Of a stretch of 64,000 bases of DNA, positions 21,641 through 35,500 are shown piece after piece. Numbering within the stretch: the first letter of the stretch is position 1; each line of letters opens with the position of its first letter. This DNA is from Prochilodus magdalenae (Eukaryota; Chordata; Actinopteri; Characiformes; Prochilodontidae). The stretch is taken from positions 62,001 through 126,000 of the forward strand of contig JAMWET010007209.1 in assembly GCA_024036415.1 (NCBI GenBank), written 5' to 3'. Position numbers and translations under genes: made by a program. Under the pieces are notes generated by a model that saw nothing but the letters and a program-made list of their open reading frames with translations, did not search any database and had not been told where the DNA came from.

Positions 21641-24600
21641 TCACCAAGCAAGCTGCGCAACCATCCCGCGTTTCCTTCAGGAAATGCACTTTTCTAGTTT
21701 ATACTGTGGAATTTACACACTCACCTAAAGGGCAGAGTCAACTAGTTATATGGCTTTGTTTCTAATAAGCTCACCGGAAAAAAAAACTGTTCACCTTGCT
21801 TGTTTAAGGTGGTAGTAATTTTAGGCTTCTGCAAATGGTGTTGAAGTGAATGTCGTGTTCCATGTGTGGAAAATGGGTCACAAAGCAGATGTTAATGACT
21901 TAAAGGAGTGAATGCATTTCTCCCAGCAGGGGCTAAAATCCCAGTCTTAAGGAAATTCTCCTCAGAATTGCCTCAGGGAAGGCATCCGCCAAATTTGGCC
22001 CAACTGAGCAATTTTTTGATGTAAGAGTGGCTCAACACTGATGTTGCCTACATTCTGTGCCAAATAATATCACAGCTGTTATTTATGCTCGTGGAGGGAC
22101 TATAATGCTGTTAGGTATGTTTTAGTCACAGGTGACTATGTTTTTATCCAGTAAGCTAATGCAATTATTACTTTACAGAGGAGAACGTTAGATAATGTTA
22201 TTTCTTTGAGGTTTCTCCACTAACTTTAGAAAAAAAGCAGACGTGAGATAAAGGAGAGAAGAGAGTTTAGTGGTAACACTTTACTGTTCAGATAAAGTGT
22301 TTTTACTTGTGTTTAAATGAATAAGATGAATAAGATAAATTAAAAGTGCAGTACAGCAAGAACAGGTAGTGAGAAAAGTGTCCAGCACTCAGTGCTGTCA
22401 GACTGCTGCTCTGTTTGAAGTTGCAAGCTGAGTGAAGCAACAGATACATGTTCTGGCCCTATTTAGGTATGTGTTCCAAGATCACTTCCAAGGTTGAACT
22501 ACATCAAGTCTGATTAAACTTTAGTCTCATCCCCCAGCCAACCCCTGACCATACTCAAGCAAACAAGCAGATAAATAAACAAAGTCATTCAGAGTGTCTT
22601 GATGCGAGATGGTTTACTGCAGAGAAACTTACCAAGGCATCGGAAATCAAGGTAACAATGTCCATGCCACACATATTCAGATTTCTGTAAAATAATGGAG
22701 CTTATCTGTGAAATAACAACCCAACTGCTATAGGCTATTTAGGCGTTATTTAAATAATGAGAAATTGAAACTGTAGAACATCTAAATAGCCTGTTTTGAT
22801 AGGTCAAAGGCCTGTGTGAAATTAAATGATGTGCATTCAGAGTAGAATAACATTCTACATTTATGCACTACTTAAAACAATAATAAACTTCATTATTTTT
22901 AGTAAAAATTTACTTCCATGGTGTAATTTTGATTAAATTTGAACGTTTAACTAGATTGTTATAAGAATGACTCTTTGAACACAACCCATCTATATGTATA
23001 CATCTATATGTGTAATGTTTTACACACCATATTGTGTCGTCCCCTCTCCTGCCTGCCTTCCATTATGTGGAGCCTTTTTCTATTCCAAGGTTAACAGCTG
23101 AGCCACATTGCTGTTGGCTATAAGTGGAAAAATGTGAACTTTGGGAATTGTTAAATTCTAGAAATCCACCTACACCTAATCAATTTGTTTTCAGCCCTTG
23201 ACTACTTCTGCTGTTGTAACTTTAATTGAAGACTTATTCAAAGATAAGAGTCACCTGACTTGATACTAGTTAACTATTGTTTCGTAATCAATCACAGTAC
23301 GTTAGGAACATTCTAGAGAAGATCCTGCAGGGCTGATGTTGAACACCTGTACTTACAGCCAACAGCAGTGTGGCTTAGCTGTCAGCCTTGGAATATATAA
23401 AACATACACTGTTAACAGTTTTTTATCTGCAGAACTTTCAGTGCTTTATTACCGGTGTTTAATCGTACAGTTTTTCCTGCAAAGCCTTTAATGAATGTTT
23501 CTGGTAAATCTATTGTTTTTGTATTTTTTTAATCAAGTTATTTATTCTTATTCTTTTCTTTCAGGAGCTGTTGCTATCAGTCATTTAAACATTATATACA
23601 TTACATTTTATATACAGTATATGTATGTATGTGTGTGTATGTATGTATAAGCAAAATGACAACAGTTGCACACAGGTGTATCAAATAACACCTGAAATGT
23701 TTCATCACTTGGTGTCCTCGCTGCCTCGCTTTTAATTATTGTTATACGGAATGGCAACATTACAAAGTGGTAATTGTTTTACCATTCCGAATTTTTGGAA
23801 TGTGTTGCAATTGATGTATATTAACAAATTAATTAAAGTTGACCAAAAAAAAAAAACACAAAATATCTTCGTTTCATACCATCTGCAATGAAATAAAGGT
23901 CAATGTAAGAAACACTGTGTTTATTCATTTTGTATTTTCCATACTGTCCCAACTTTTTCTGATTGTACACTTATACATACAAACATACATACATACATAT
24001 CCTCACTGGGCTCCTCATGACTTGACTTGCTACATTGCACATGTCTTCTATGGATAAGTATTAAATACAGTGTGTGGGTAGAAGATCCTAAACTTAAACC
24101 TAATTCTTGATTTCTTTCCCAAGTCACTTCATTGACAAGTACATAGGAAGCAGTTCAACTACTGAGTCCTGTATTAAACTGCATTAAAGTTTCTTAGCTC
24201 TTCTGTCATACTCGGTATGGAAAGTGCAGATTGTTAATAGTGTTTTTTTCTTCTTTGGCTTTTTTTTAAATAAAATGAATAATCATTAACAGTGAAACGT
24301 AAAGCAGCACAGATGCTGTAATCAATGTAACAAAATAAAAATGACAATGAAACTTCTGACCATGACATGACAGTCTGGCACGACACCATTGCAGTCTTTG
24401 ATGATGCTGACGTGGTGTTAAAAGCAGCCATTGCAACAGTCTGCATGTAGTCCTGCATCATGCAGCCTTTTGCCAATCACTGCTTGCTGAATGTCCACAA
24501 TCGGGGCGATCAGTCAGATACAGCGATAAGGTCCGTCCTTGCTAATGTCACATGTGCGGCCGAGCGTGAAACTTTAATCGTTTGCATGTCTCACAAACCT

Positions 24601-25315
24601 ACCCACCAAGTTTCATTCCTGTGTTTTGATTTCTTCTGATTCCTTTTTGAAAAAAAGGATGAGTGTGTATGCTTGCTACATACATACCTGAGTGGATTAA
24701 AAATAATAAAATTAATTAAAAATAAAATTAATATAATTTTATATTATTATTAATGCACAAATGTATTACCTATATTTAAAATAGTTAAAATGATTAACAC
24801 ATTAGCAGTGGCCCTTGTTTCAGCAGTCTGTATCTCAAGGCTCAAGGTAAATGTTTTTAACAATGTCGGGTGATGTGAAAACAGTTATACAGGATGTGAC
24901 AGTGTTTATCATTATCATGATTAATCCGTTTTGCTGATCTTTGATCTCACCAGCACTGACCAACTCCGTATTTCTCTGCACAGTGAGCATAAGAGTGTGT
25001 AAACAGATGTAGTGCAGCACATGTTGAATAGGATCACTGTATCTGGATCTATTGTTACAGTTTGTTTATATCCGGTTCTGCGGGTCCTATTTGAGTCCCA
25101 GACATTAAATATCGTGATGCATACTGTGTATGGAGGAAACCGTGGTGGGATATTGTCGCCATATCGCCCAGCCCTACTTCAGCTTATCCTTTCTTAAGGC
25201 AAGCCCCCTGCCCTGTTTCTCACTAAAGAGGATAAGCGACTGTGGAAACAGTGTAATAGAGGCTTATATTATGTTAATAAAGCAGCTATAACAGAGTGTG
25301 TTTAACTGGGTGCTC
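21641..25315. other. Non-coding region upstream of the ppara CpG island
   Basis: AT-rich DNA. A (TATG)n patch lies near 23615-23648. About 23700-23960 looks like a degenerate dispersed repeat ending in the 'actgtcccaactttttctg' type found at the 3' end of a common fish repeat. Near 25020-25190 there is another dispersed-repeat tail (ATATCGCCCAGCCCTA). No gene. Confidence 0.45.
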
Positions 25316-25689
25316 CTTCAGAGCCTCAGTGACAGCAGTCCGGGCTGACCGAGCCCGCCATGTCTGTGTTAGGGGGCGTCCTGCGCTCGAGGAAGACAGA
25401 GCGCTCCTATTCGCCCAGACCATAGGTGTGTCAGGGGGTGTGTGATGATGGATGTGACGTGTTTCCGGCCGAGGGGGGGCGGGCGGCCAGGCGGCGCTGC
25501 TGGGCTGCAGTGGGAGTTTGACAGCCGCGGTCGGAGCTGCGACACACAAACAAGGACGTGTGAAAGAAAGGAGGCTGTGTTTCTGATCGTCGTCCTTTCA
25601 GCCCACGGCCGTGCAGAAGCCCACCGCCCTGCTGACCGGCGACGCAGACATGCAGCTCACACCGCAGCGGCTCCTTCACGACGGAGAAG
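25316..25689 (+). promoter_or_regulatory. ppara: CpG island with putative ppara promoter and 5' non-coding exon
   Basis: This is the only dense CpG cluster in the window (for example GGCCGAGGGGGGGCGGGCGG, GCCGCGGTCGGAGC, ACCGGCGACGCAGAC). It lies 14.5 kb before the first coding exon on the same strand. It ends with a good splice donor, GGAGAAG/GTAAAG, at 25689/25690. In vertebrates PPARA transcription starts at CpG-rich non-coding exons far upstream of the start codon, so this is the natural candidate. The exact transcription start cannot be set from sequence; no TATA box is evident. A pyrimidine-rich (CT)n stretch follows at about 25810-25850. Confidence 0.65.
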
Positions 25690-27496
25690 GTAAAGCTCCT
25701 CATTCAGAGCCCCAGAGTCTGTGTGTGAACTCGGCTCAGCCGCACAAGTCGAGCAACAACACAAAAACAGCAGCAGGCCTGCGTACTCCGCGACCCCCGC
25801 CCCCCCTCCACCCCTCTCTCTGTCTCTCCCTGTCTCTCTCTCTCTCTGACTCCATATGGAAGTTCTGCTGGAGGAGTTGTGTGACCTGAGCTCTGAGCTG
25901 CCGGGCTGGTGTTGGTGTGGTAGTCAGTATGCAGCTCTTGCTGTTAAACTGCGAGCGCTCCTGCGAGCAGACTTGACTGGCTTGTAAGTCCAGTAAGTCT
26001 AGTAAAGCTAGTGCCGCTGCTGAAGGGGAATGCCACCAGATTTCCAAAATTTCGTAAGCGGTTATTAGAAGTCAGTAAGCGGTTATTAGGAGTCACTGAG
26101 TGGGGTTTGCGGTAAAGGGCTCCGGTATAGAGAAACTTGTGGAGTGCTGGTGGTGGGAGGTCTGAGGAGCTTAATGCCTCTAAATGCTGCACTACAGAAA
26201 GTTGATTATGATTGTGATTATGATCTTGCTGGAGTTTTGAGATAAAGTTTGAGGTTGTGGTTTAAATATTTTACCTGCAGGTTGCTGTAAGACAGGGTAC
26301 AGATTTAACCAGGATCAACATTACCCACACATCTGGGTTTAACTGGTCAGCTTGAATAGCGAATAGAACAGGAAATTAAATGGCTATATAAACTGCAAAA
26401 CCTTTAACTCCCCCTGTCAAATAGCATGTTCTGTTCATTTCCTAGGTCTAAATACACTTCCTTCATCCTGGGAACACTTTTAAATGTGGCATTTTCCTGC
26501 AAACTAAAGCAGGTTATTTTAAACTATTAGATGCCTCATAACTTCCAAAAAGGCCGTATTTAATGTTTGAGTTCTTTCCCCAGTGTGTTCAGTTATACAT
26601 ATAAACAGTAATTGCCTATTTATATGTGCAGAAGTATTTTCTGTGCTAGATTATTTACATAAGTAGAATTATCATAGTACAATTAATGTCACTTGACCCA
26701 AACTGCCCAAACTTTTCCATACACTGTTGACCTTACAACCCCTGCTCCTGTCTCCGCTTCTGTAGAGAGATCAGTAAATTCCTGTGTGATAAGCCGTGTC
26801 ACATCAAATCCCTCTGAACACCTGTTTACTTCCCAACCACTGAATTGTCCAGAAATGTAGAAAAATGGGTGGAATTCCCCTTTAATATTCAGCTCTGTAA
26901 TCTGTAGGCTAGACTTGTCTTCCGGAGGATGTGTAACGGCACAGTAAAGAAATCTCGTTGCTGTGTGGGAGTTTGTTTTTGCTGTTTCTCTTAAACCTGC
27001 ACCTGAGGCAGTCTAAAATTACTTTACATAATGCCACAGGCTTCCTGCGTCTCTGATGCCTTCAGCAACTGGAGTGCAGGGGCATCTGCTTGGACTCATT
27101 GCCTGGAGTCATCTAATGATGTTGTGTGAATAAGTAGGCTACCTTAAAGCTGTTAATGTGATGATATTTCATATGTAAGGCTGTATGTGGCGTATAATCC
27201 TAAAACATAATAAAATAATTTAGGATTCACAGAGTTTTCAAAATAATGATAATAACAGAAAATCAGAACGCTTTCAAAAACGTGTATATGTGTGATATGG
27301 AGAAGGAAATCAATAGATGATCCTAAGGTATAATTAGGAGCATAGTTTAGCAGGCATTCAGAGACATGGGTGCTGTACAGTTATAAAGAGTTTCAGAAGC
27401 GTCTAATAAACTAGACAGCTGTACAGGAAACAGGCAGCCAATAGAGTGATGCAAAAACTCGTTTAATACGACCATCATATGAATGTGATCCAGAGT

Positions 27497-28359
27497 TAAA
27501 TGTCTTTGTTGGTAAAAGTATGTGAACTTCTAGAATTATCAGTTTGGAATAGGTAGTAATTATGGTCAGCCGGTTTGATCAGCCAGCCTATTTAAAAACT
27601 GTAAACAGGAGTTTTCGCCATCAACGTCTGATCTTTGCCACACATATTTGTTAGTGCACGACATGTCTCAGTTAAATGAGATTTCTGAGGACTTCATTAG
27701 GCTCATTAATGCTCATTAGGCTCATTAATGCCCATTAGAGGTCCAAAGACTGATTCTCTGTCAGGCAGATTTTGTACAAAAGGAGGAAATTCAGCACCAT
27801 TGTTACTGTTCCTAGGAGTGGTCATCCAGCAAAACATGACTCCAAGGGCAAGGCTTATAACATTCTGGAAGATCACAAAGAATCCCAGAGTAACATCCAA
27901 GGGTCTGCTGACCTCTCTTATAGGGGCTAATGTCAGCGTTCATGAGTCCACGATCAGGCAAACGCTAAACAAGAATATTATGTACGGAATGATGAAATGG
28001 AGAAAAGCACTTCTCTCCAGCAATAACAGTTCTGCTTGTTGAACTTTTCTAAACACCACCTGGATGAGCCAAAAAATGGATCTTTACAGCTTATATGGGA
28101 GGCATTATGTTTGGCAAAAATCCAATACTGCATACCAGCCTGAGAAACACTGTCATGTTTTGAGGCTGTTCTGCTGCTATTGGGCCAGGACAGCTTGCCA
28201 TCATCAACCAACAAACAGCTGACGCAGTTCTGCCAGGATTTATCAAGAAAATATATAGAGATGGTCATAAGAATCATTTGGTTGAGGTTATTGCTGCTGA
28301 CTGTCACACCAGTTGTGGAAAGCAGAGGTTCACATTGTTTTCCCAACAAAGACAATTTA
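27497..28359 (+). mobile_element. Decayed Tc1-like transposon
   Basis: The ends match as inverted repeats: TAAATGTCTTTGTTGGTAAA at left, and the reverse complement of the right end reads TAAATTGTCTTTGTTGGGAA. Inside are plus-strand remnants of a Tc1 transposase at the nucleotide level, such as GTGGTCATCCAGCAAAACA, GGGAGGCATTATGTTTGGC, GGGCCAGGACAGCTTGCCAT and TTGGTTGAGGTTATTGCTG. Length is 863 bp, so roughly half of a full element is deleted. No intact frame. Confidence 0.88.
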
Positions 28360-30655
28360 TTTAGCATCATTAGTAGTATGATTAACAAATCTATTGTAAA
28401 CATGCAGTGAGAGGAATAAGTGTACTGTTGTCACTCTGTGTCTCTGGCTATGGTTCTTGTTTCTGTAGTAACTTTTCAAAAGTGCCATTTCTGGGCACGT
28501 CTCCTCAAATGAAGTGAGTGTGTGATAGTGAGTTGCTACACCACAAGTGTACATTAACATTAACATTTAGGGCATTTAGTAGAGCGTAGTGAATTAATGT
28601 TAAAGGATGGTAACGCAGCCTGAAACACCCACTATGTTCGACTTATTAACCACAATAGCAGACCCTGCAAAATCCTGACACGGTCAAGATGAACTGGTTA
28701 ATGTGCAACGTGTTGTTTACAGCACAGTCTTGTAGTGTGTACTTGTAGTCTTCACTGCACATGTTTTTCCTCCTCGATTCGCCTGATTCAGCTCAAGAAG
28801 AGTTTGATCATTAGCAGCAGGGAAAGCACAGACAGTAAAGGTGTTCAGTGAAGGTGGGTCTGGAGTTAGGACACAGTGGTTTGGAACTGGTTTAGAGCAT
28901 GACCTCTACAATATCAGGTTCGACAGGTCTGCTTCCTATTGAGTATGTTTCTGCACAGCACACGACAGTTTGAAAGCCCTGTGGCTCATACTAACAGCAA
29001 AGGTTCTATTTTCCGGGGGGTTCTACGTGTTATTAAAATGCTGCTTTCTTTTTCAATACATAAGACTTAACATCCTCTTAACATGAGGATTTTGTTTGGG
29101 TACTGGTAAAATGTGCTTAAAGATTTGAACACAGGAGCCAGAATTCTCAATATCAGAGTTAAAGTGTATGAAATGACATTTTGAGGATCAACTTGACAAT
29201 CCAGAGCATGTCAGTGTGTTTGTGTCAGTGTATTAATAAACTGAGACGAAAATGGAGACCAACTTCTTATTCAAGTTCCACTCCATCTTCAAAGGTACTC
29301 AAGCCTGCTTTGTTCAGTATGCACTCAGTGAAGATGTAAACGTTGAGGTTAACAGGTGCGTTTGCGTCGTGGTATGAGCGCCACTGTGAATCTAGAATCT
29401 GGTCCGGTTTCTCCGGGTGGATGATCTAAAATGATAATCTTGGGCTTCTGAAACTCAACCAGTATATAGTGTATATTCGGCTAAAGCCACAGTGTGGTGG
29501 GGACTAGCTACACAGATAGCAGCTTGACTGTTCCAGTGACAGTAAAGTGAAGTAGCTTAAACAGAACAACATTATTAAGACTGTTAGCGTAATCTGGACT
29601 TGACACAGACTGTCATTTTCTCAGTGGGCTCCTACTCTTTAAATAGCCTGAACAGACATGCATTGCTCAGAGCTCTTGCACTTGCATAAGCAGGCTCTTT
29701 CCGAATGCCTTGCAGTTCATCTCTGTGTTGACATTGTTATGCTGACATGTCTGTTGCTATCTCCCTTCCGTACGTTAGTTGTGATCTCTTTTTAGTCAGT
29801 TAATAAGATGAATTAGATGTCAATTGATAAGATGTCTACATTGCCTGCATATAAAGTTTCAATTACACTGAAATCTTTTGGAAAGTCTTTTAAATGTAAG
29901 ATATAGACAACACTGGGGAAAGTCAGAGAAAAGCCTTTGTTTATTTGATTTTCAGTGAAAGCAGACATTAAGCACACATTATTCATTTCCCTCTAGATAC
30001 TTCAAAAGAAAAACAATAATCCATAGCAGGTACTTTTCCAAAACTGGCATTCCTAACAACAATGCAAGTTAAGATGACCTAGTGGAGTACCAACTGTTGC
30101 CATCAGATGAGTAACTCTTTAAACTAGTAGCTTCTGATCTAAGAACATCCACAGCTGTTTCTGTCCATCTTTCCGCTATGAGATGACAACTCAACTCTAT
30201 GGGTCTGAAAGGATGTGTAGCCGTTTCTGACAAATTAAGAAAGTTTACAGATCAAATTGAAGGTGTTGGTGTTCTCAGAAAAAACTGAATGACCACTTCA
30301 GAGTCCAGACCTCAGGATCACTGAATGTGTTTGGGATTAGTGGATCATGACAAGTAGAATATGCAACCAACTTCTGAGACTGAACTTTGAGCGTGTAGTA
30401 AAATGTCCTTGCACATTTCTCTGTAAGACTAAAAGTAAGCCTCCTGAAAAGAATGCAAACTGTATGAAAGGTAAAGAGGGTACATGATCAGTCCTGAAAG
30501 ATGAAGCACTGTATTCAGTTATGGGGCAGCTGTGATATTTCTGTTATATGTGTGTTCTGCTTTTTTCCTGACAGTGAAGCACAGATAGCTGAATGGCTGT
30601 TTTGACTGGAAATCAAGTAGATGAACGGTGGTCTTTGATTACTTGTGAAAACATA

Positions 30656-30865
30656 TTCACATTTAGCTGACGCTCTTATCCAGAGCGACTTACAGGGTTA
30701 ATCATAGTACAGGTAGGCCAATGTAGTGTTAGGGGTCTTGCCCAAGGACTCTTATTGGTGTAGCACAGCATAGTCACCCAGCCTGGGATTCGAACCCCAG
30801 TTCCCATGTGTGGTGGTGGCTACTTGGCAGGTAGTGGTGCTATCCACTGAGCTACACCACCACAT
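30656..30865 (-). mobile_element. tRNA-derived SINE, antisense in ppara intron
   Basis: Read on the minus strand, the head GGTGGTGTAGCTCAGTGGAT (box A) and GGGTTCGAATCCCAG (box B) form a tRNA-like promoter. The body includes CTACACCAATAAGAGTCC, and the tail is TCGCTCTGGATAAGAGCGTC AGCTAAATG, the 3' segment shared by many fish SINEs and their LINE partners. Nearly full length. A sister copy lies at 55575-55804 on the plus strand. Confidence 0.92.
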
Positions 30866-31290
30866 ATGGCTAACTCTGAAGTTTTAGCTACACAGAGATT
30901 AAAACAGTCATGTCTGCAATCCCTAATGGAGGTGTTTCTATAAACTATAAATCTATTTAATACCAGTACAGAAACCATGTAGTGTACTTGTGATATAACC
31001 AGAGGGGACTTTAATGGTAACAAAAGTAATCTGGTATTCTGGGAAGGCTGAGGAGAATGTTATTTGCAGTGGGAATAGTTTACTGAGCATGATGGTAAAT
31101 ACTAAAATGATTGTGGTTTAGAGAACATAACAAGAACATAACACTAAAAATAATCTGCTGTGTTTCCACCTCTTGTTGTTTTTGTTTAAAGAACTCTTTC
31201 AACAGCTTTTCAGCAAACCCACATCTTTACTCATTTACTCATGCCAGAGCATGCAAGCTGATTTTTTAGGACACCCTGCAATAGAATGTT

Positions 31291-31292
<2 letters not shown>

Positions 31293-31368
<76 letters not shown>
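31293..31368. repeat. (CT)n microsatellite
   Basis: A perfect 76-bp CT tract, followed by pyrimidine-rich DNA with a second short CT run at about 31523-31555. Confidence 0.95.
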
Positions 31369-31371
<3 letters not shown>

Positions 31372-32435
31372 ACACAGACTCCTTCCTCTCTTTCACATTC
31401 TCTTTCTCTCAGGCTCTTTCATTCTTTCACTCTTTGTGAGGCTTTGCTCTGGCAGGCGTGAGAGAGGGTTCTTCAGTTTGGAATCTGAGCTGTCTAATCA
31501 GGCCCCGCTTTCTTACATTGCTCGCTCACTCTCTCTCTTTCTCTCTCTCTCTCAGAGAGAGTGCCTACTTGGTCTTTAGTTTTTTATCTAAACAGGACTT
31601 TCAGGTTCAGCTAACTGCTTCTTTGCGTCCAATTTATTGCCAGTCTGTGTTTCTGTAAACGTGCATGCCAACTAGCTCGACTCAACATGTATGTTTGTTT
31701 TTTGAAATATGACAGTGTAGTATTTAGTAGAGTGTAGTATTTGCTCTCATATGCACACCTCAGCGAAGTGCATGTGTGCTTATACCATGTATTTATTTTA
31801 GATATATATTAAGTTTAAACTTACCCCAAGGTTACATTCAAGTGTTCGATTGTTTGTGTTTACAATGAGAGGGCTCCAAATCCACAATAGGTGCATGCCA
31901 CCAGCATCAAAGCATCCGTGGTGTCTTTTTGTCCCATATCTATGAAAAGCCTTAGATTTCTCCTTCTTCTATACATTTTAAAACAGACAGAGCTTGCTCA
32001 GCCAAACATGCAGTAATGAGTATGACCCACTGAAATAAATTAGGTTACTGCAGCAAATTGAGTTTTGTAGCTCGCTGTCCACAAATCATTTGAGTAAACT
32101 CAGCTAATCAGGTTTTTCAGTCTTTGTCTGATATTACACATCATTCTAAGTGAGTGTGTCAGAGGCAGACTGGTCCTAAGTAGTCCTGGAAAACTACTGT
32201 TTAAAAGTGACACGTTGTGCCAAGTTTTTGGCCAAGCATCATTACAGGAAGTTTCTTCTGTGAGGTCTCATTAAGTAATCATAGGGTTTATAGAGTTTCG
32301 ATTCTGATGAAGATGTTAAATGAGAATAATCTTCTTTCTTTTCTTAGATTTTTTTTCTTTAGAAAAATGAAGTGTTTCTGATTAAAGCTGTTTACAAAAC
32401 AAACAAACTATAAATAAAACAAAATTAGAAAAAAA

Positions 32436-32579
32436 TAAAAAATTAAACACAGTTACACTACAGTACAAATCATGATACCTGGTACATCATTCAATTAATT
32501 TTGCTGTATTGCGATATTACAATATCCAGGTACCAGGTATCATGATGTATATTGTAGTGTAACTGTGTTTAATTTTTTA
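32436..32579. repeat. Inverted repeat with ~50-bp arms
   Basis: Arm 32436-32485 (AAATTAAACACAGTTACACT ... ATGATACCTGGTAC) is complementary to 32530-32579 (GTACCAGGTATCATGAT ... GTAACTGTGTTTAATTT), with a 44-bp spacer. Likely a MITE or a fold-back relic; the spacer includes GCGATATTACAATATCC. Confidence 0.85.
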
Positions 32580-35500
32580 TTACCAGCAAGTATTGTGTTT
32601 TTTTAAGATCTAATTTTAGAAAAAACTGTAATAGTATAGATCAACACACCAGTGTATTCAAAGGTTTGCTAACGTAAGCAGTGCATCCTTACACTGCTTG
32701 TTTATGTTGGACTGGAAGACTTGATACATAAACGAAACATAATATCGCGATGGTCAGTTTTTCTTTTACACCTCTAATCCAGACACCAATATTGATACTT
32801 TTAAAATATATACATTTAAAATAGTAGCCCAGCAGTGCTTAAATGTTCTGCTGAGTTCAGGAAACATCTTTTCAAATATCAGTTTGACATGTTAAATATC
32901 AACATCTGTGCCATACCAAACTTTTTAAAGCATCGCCGATACAGATACGTTTCCAGAATCGTTGTGCAACCATAGTTCTGTGATTGTTCTTCTTAGCACG
33001 TGGACATTTGTACTACACCACTTGATTACTAATAAATTGGGGCAATCTTTCAACTGGGGCCCTACAGGACTGCTTTAAATGAGCAATGGGCTTTAAAGAA
33101 TGTGTGGTTGTCCCATTGCCTCACATGTAAGTAAGCATGTAATGCTCAGTGGAGTCATCTAAAACTTTAACACCCGTCTTCACAATCACATCAGTTCTCC
33201 TATGTGTGATACTTGTAGGGAGATCTACAGGTGTTAAAATAATGTTGTATTTCTTTCAGCAGTAACATGCATGCAAGATAAAAGATATATACACACTAAA
33301 TCCTGCTGTATGCAGTACAAATTGTCCCTGCGTGCCACAGCAAAGCAACGCCAGAGTGCATTAGTAATATCCCCAACACTAGATGATGACACCCCCTCCG
33401 TCCAACATGGCGTTGTAGTTGAGCAGCTCATTGGAAAATGTAACAGGACCCTTACAGCTGTCAACAGTCAGCAGTCAGCAGCACTTGCCACTACACTTTG
33501 CCCTTGTGGTAATGTTCACCACAGAACCAGGCATATATAAATGAAATCACATGAGAGAACACCAGGAGAGAACACTGCCTGTGTTTTGGAAGGTTTTTGT
33601 TTTGTTTTAGCACATGCCCTTGCCAGACTAATCCGGCTCGGAGAAAAGCTTTTCTGGCTTGTTTGCTACTGTTTTTCCAGATAACTTAGGTCTGGTGACG
33701 AACAAGCTTTAAAAAAAGAAGTGTGGAGGGTGTGGAAGTGGTGCTGATGTCCTTCAGAAAAAGGACAATGTATGCAGACGTTCATTATCATAACCTCCAC
33801 TTTATGTGTTTGTACTTGCTTGTCACCTGCTTCAGTCGTTCACAATAGAACGCACCCCTAGGTGTAGAATTGTGCTCCCATGATTTTAACAGAAAGCTTC
33901 TAGCTTCATACAGGTATAATAAAGGTGTCCAAAGTGTCTTTGGTGCTGTTCCATAGAAGGACCACGTTTAGTTCTCTGAAGTACCTTTCAATTGTGTGGC
34001 TGCAAGTAAATATGTAAAGATCAAAGATCAGTTCTTTAAGGAACCAAAAGTGGTTCTTACTTTTTACATTCCTACATTGTTCTCAGCATGGAAGGAGTTA
34101 TCATATAGCATGTTTTCCCTTTCCTGCAGTTCTCTTGCTTTCTTGGTGACTAATTGACAACACGGGCAAAAACTTTGCACAGGCTGTAAATCTGTAGTCA
34201 CTGACTGTCCTCTGTACTAATGTACGCATAGCCGAATGAAGCATGTGCCAAAGCTAATGCACTGTGCTGAAGCTGTAGAGCAGCTGTCTGATCCTAGTTT
34301 CTCCATATAGCATGTGTGTGGCTAGAGTGTAGTGCCAGCACAGGAAGTACTGAGGCGTCGGGCTTGGAGAATGTCACACTCAACAAGGTGGCCAGGCTTG
34401 TGTTATTGGTCTCTGCTTGCACACTTTCAAAGTTACATCATACCAGAGGAGATCGGTCTGTTCTGGTTTTTCAATGACAGTATTTCTGCCCTATGTATTG
34501 TTTGCTAATCATTACTGCAATAGCCTTGGCAGCTGCAATACACAAATGAGCACTCTGCCGTTGTCCCTCCCAGCACAACCCCTCCACCACCAGCACCGTG
34601 TCAAGATTGTGACATTCGTGTGGACTAACAGATGCACATGCTTTTTTGTCAAAACTGCACACTCCCATCTCTGTAATGTCATATCAAAAGCTCATTTGTT
34701 TTCTTTAGTTGCAAGTCATCTCGCAATACGACCACAATATGAGCAAATCGCAGATGTAGCAATGTATCCACATTATAATCGCAATATGGTATTATATTCC
34801 CTGCAGCCTTACAGGATGGTGAATGAAAACTGAGACCATTATTAATGAGATTATGAAAATACGGGTCATGGGTTCAGACACGTCTGTCTTCTGCCTTTTC
34901 TGTCGCAGTTTTCCTGTGTGACAAATCAGTTCCCTAAAAATGCTCCACCATTCTCCAATCATATGACCAACGCGCTGGAAAACATTGCAGCATGGTCACC
35001 TTAACACAGTTTACAGTGTTGACTGTACGACTTGTCCTGCACTCTAAGAGCTCCTTTTAGAGCACGTTATTGTTCTCTCTGGTCACTTGACCCTGCTTAC
35101 AATATAAACTGGTTTACAGTAACAGCAGGTCCTTCTTCCACATTCAATTACAGTTCTCTTAAACAAACTCTTAAAACAAACATTAAAGGGCCAATAGCAT
35201 GTTTTCTCACTTCATTGAAAGAAGATGTATGTAAACACTGACATACAATCACAATGAAGTTTTGAAACAATCCATTCACTCGCCAGTCCGTACAGTCTGT
35301 GATGTCACAAAAACCAACACATTTACATCTGTCCACATATTCGACCTACAGCTGTTTAGCTCCACTTATTTACGCTGAAGTTATAAGAAATGCGGTTCTT
35401 TTGGAATCAGACTAAATACAGGATAGCAAATCAGAGGTCAGTGTATTCAAGTGTATCAGTTTTGAAGCCACACGTGTTTAATTTAGAGAGGATAACAGAA

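Noticed and set aside
25431..25889. Several overlapping frames on both strands in the CpG island
   Set aside because: High GC removes stop codons; position and splice donor fit a non-coding first exon better.
28550..28590. Short SINE/LINE-tail-like phrase near ACATTTAGGGCATTTAGTAG
   Set aside because: Too short and lacking a head; not enough to call an element.
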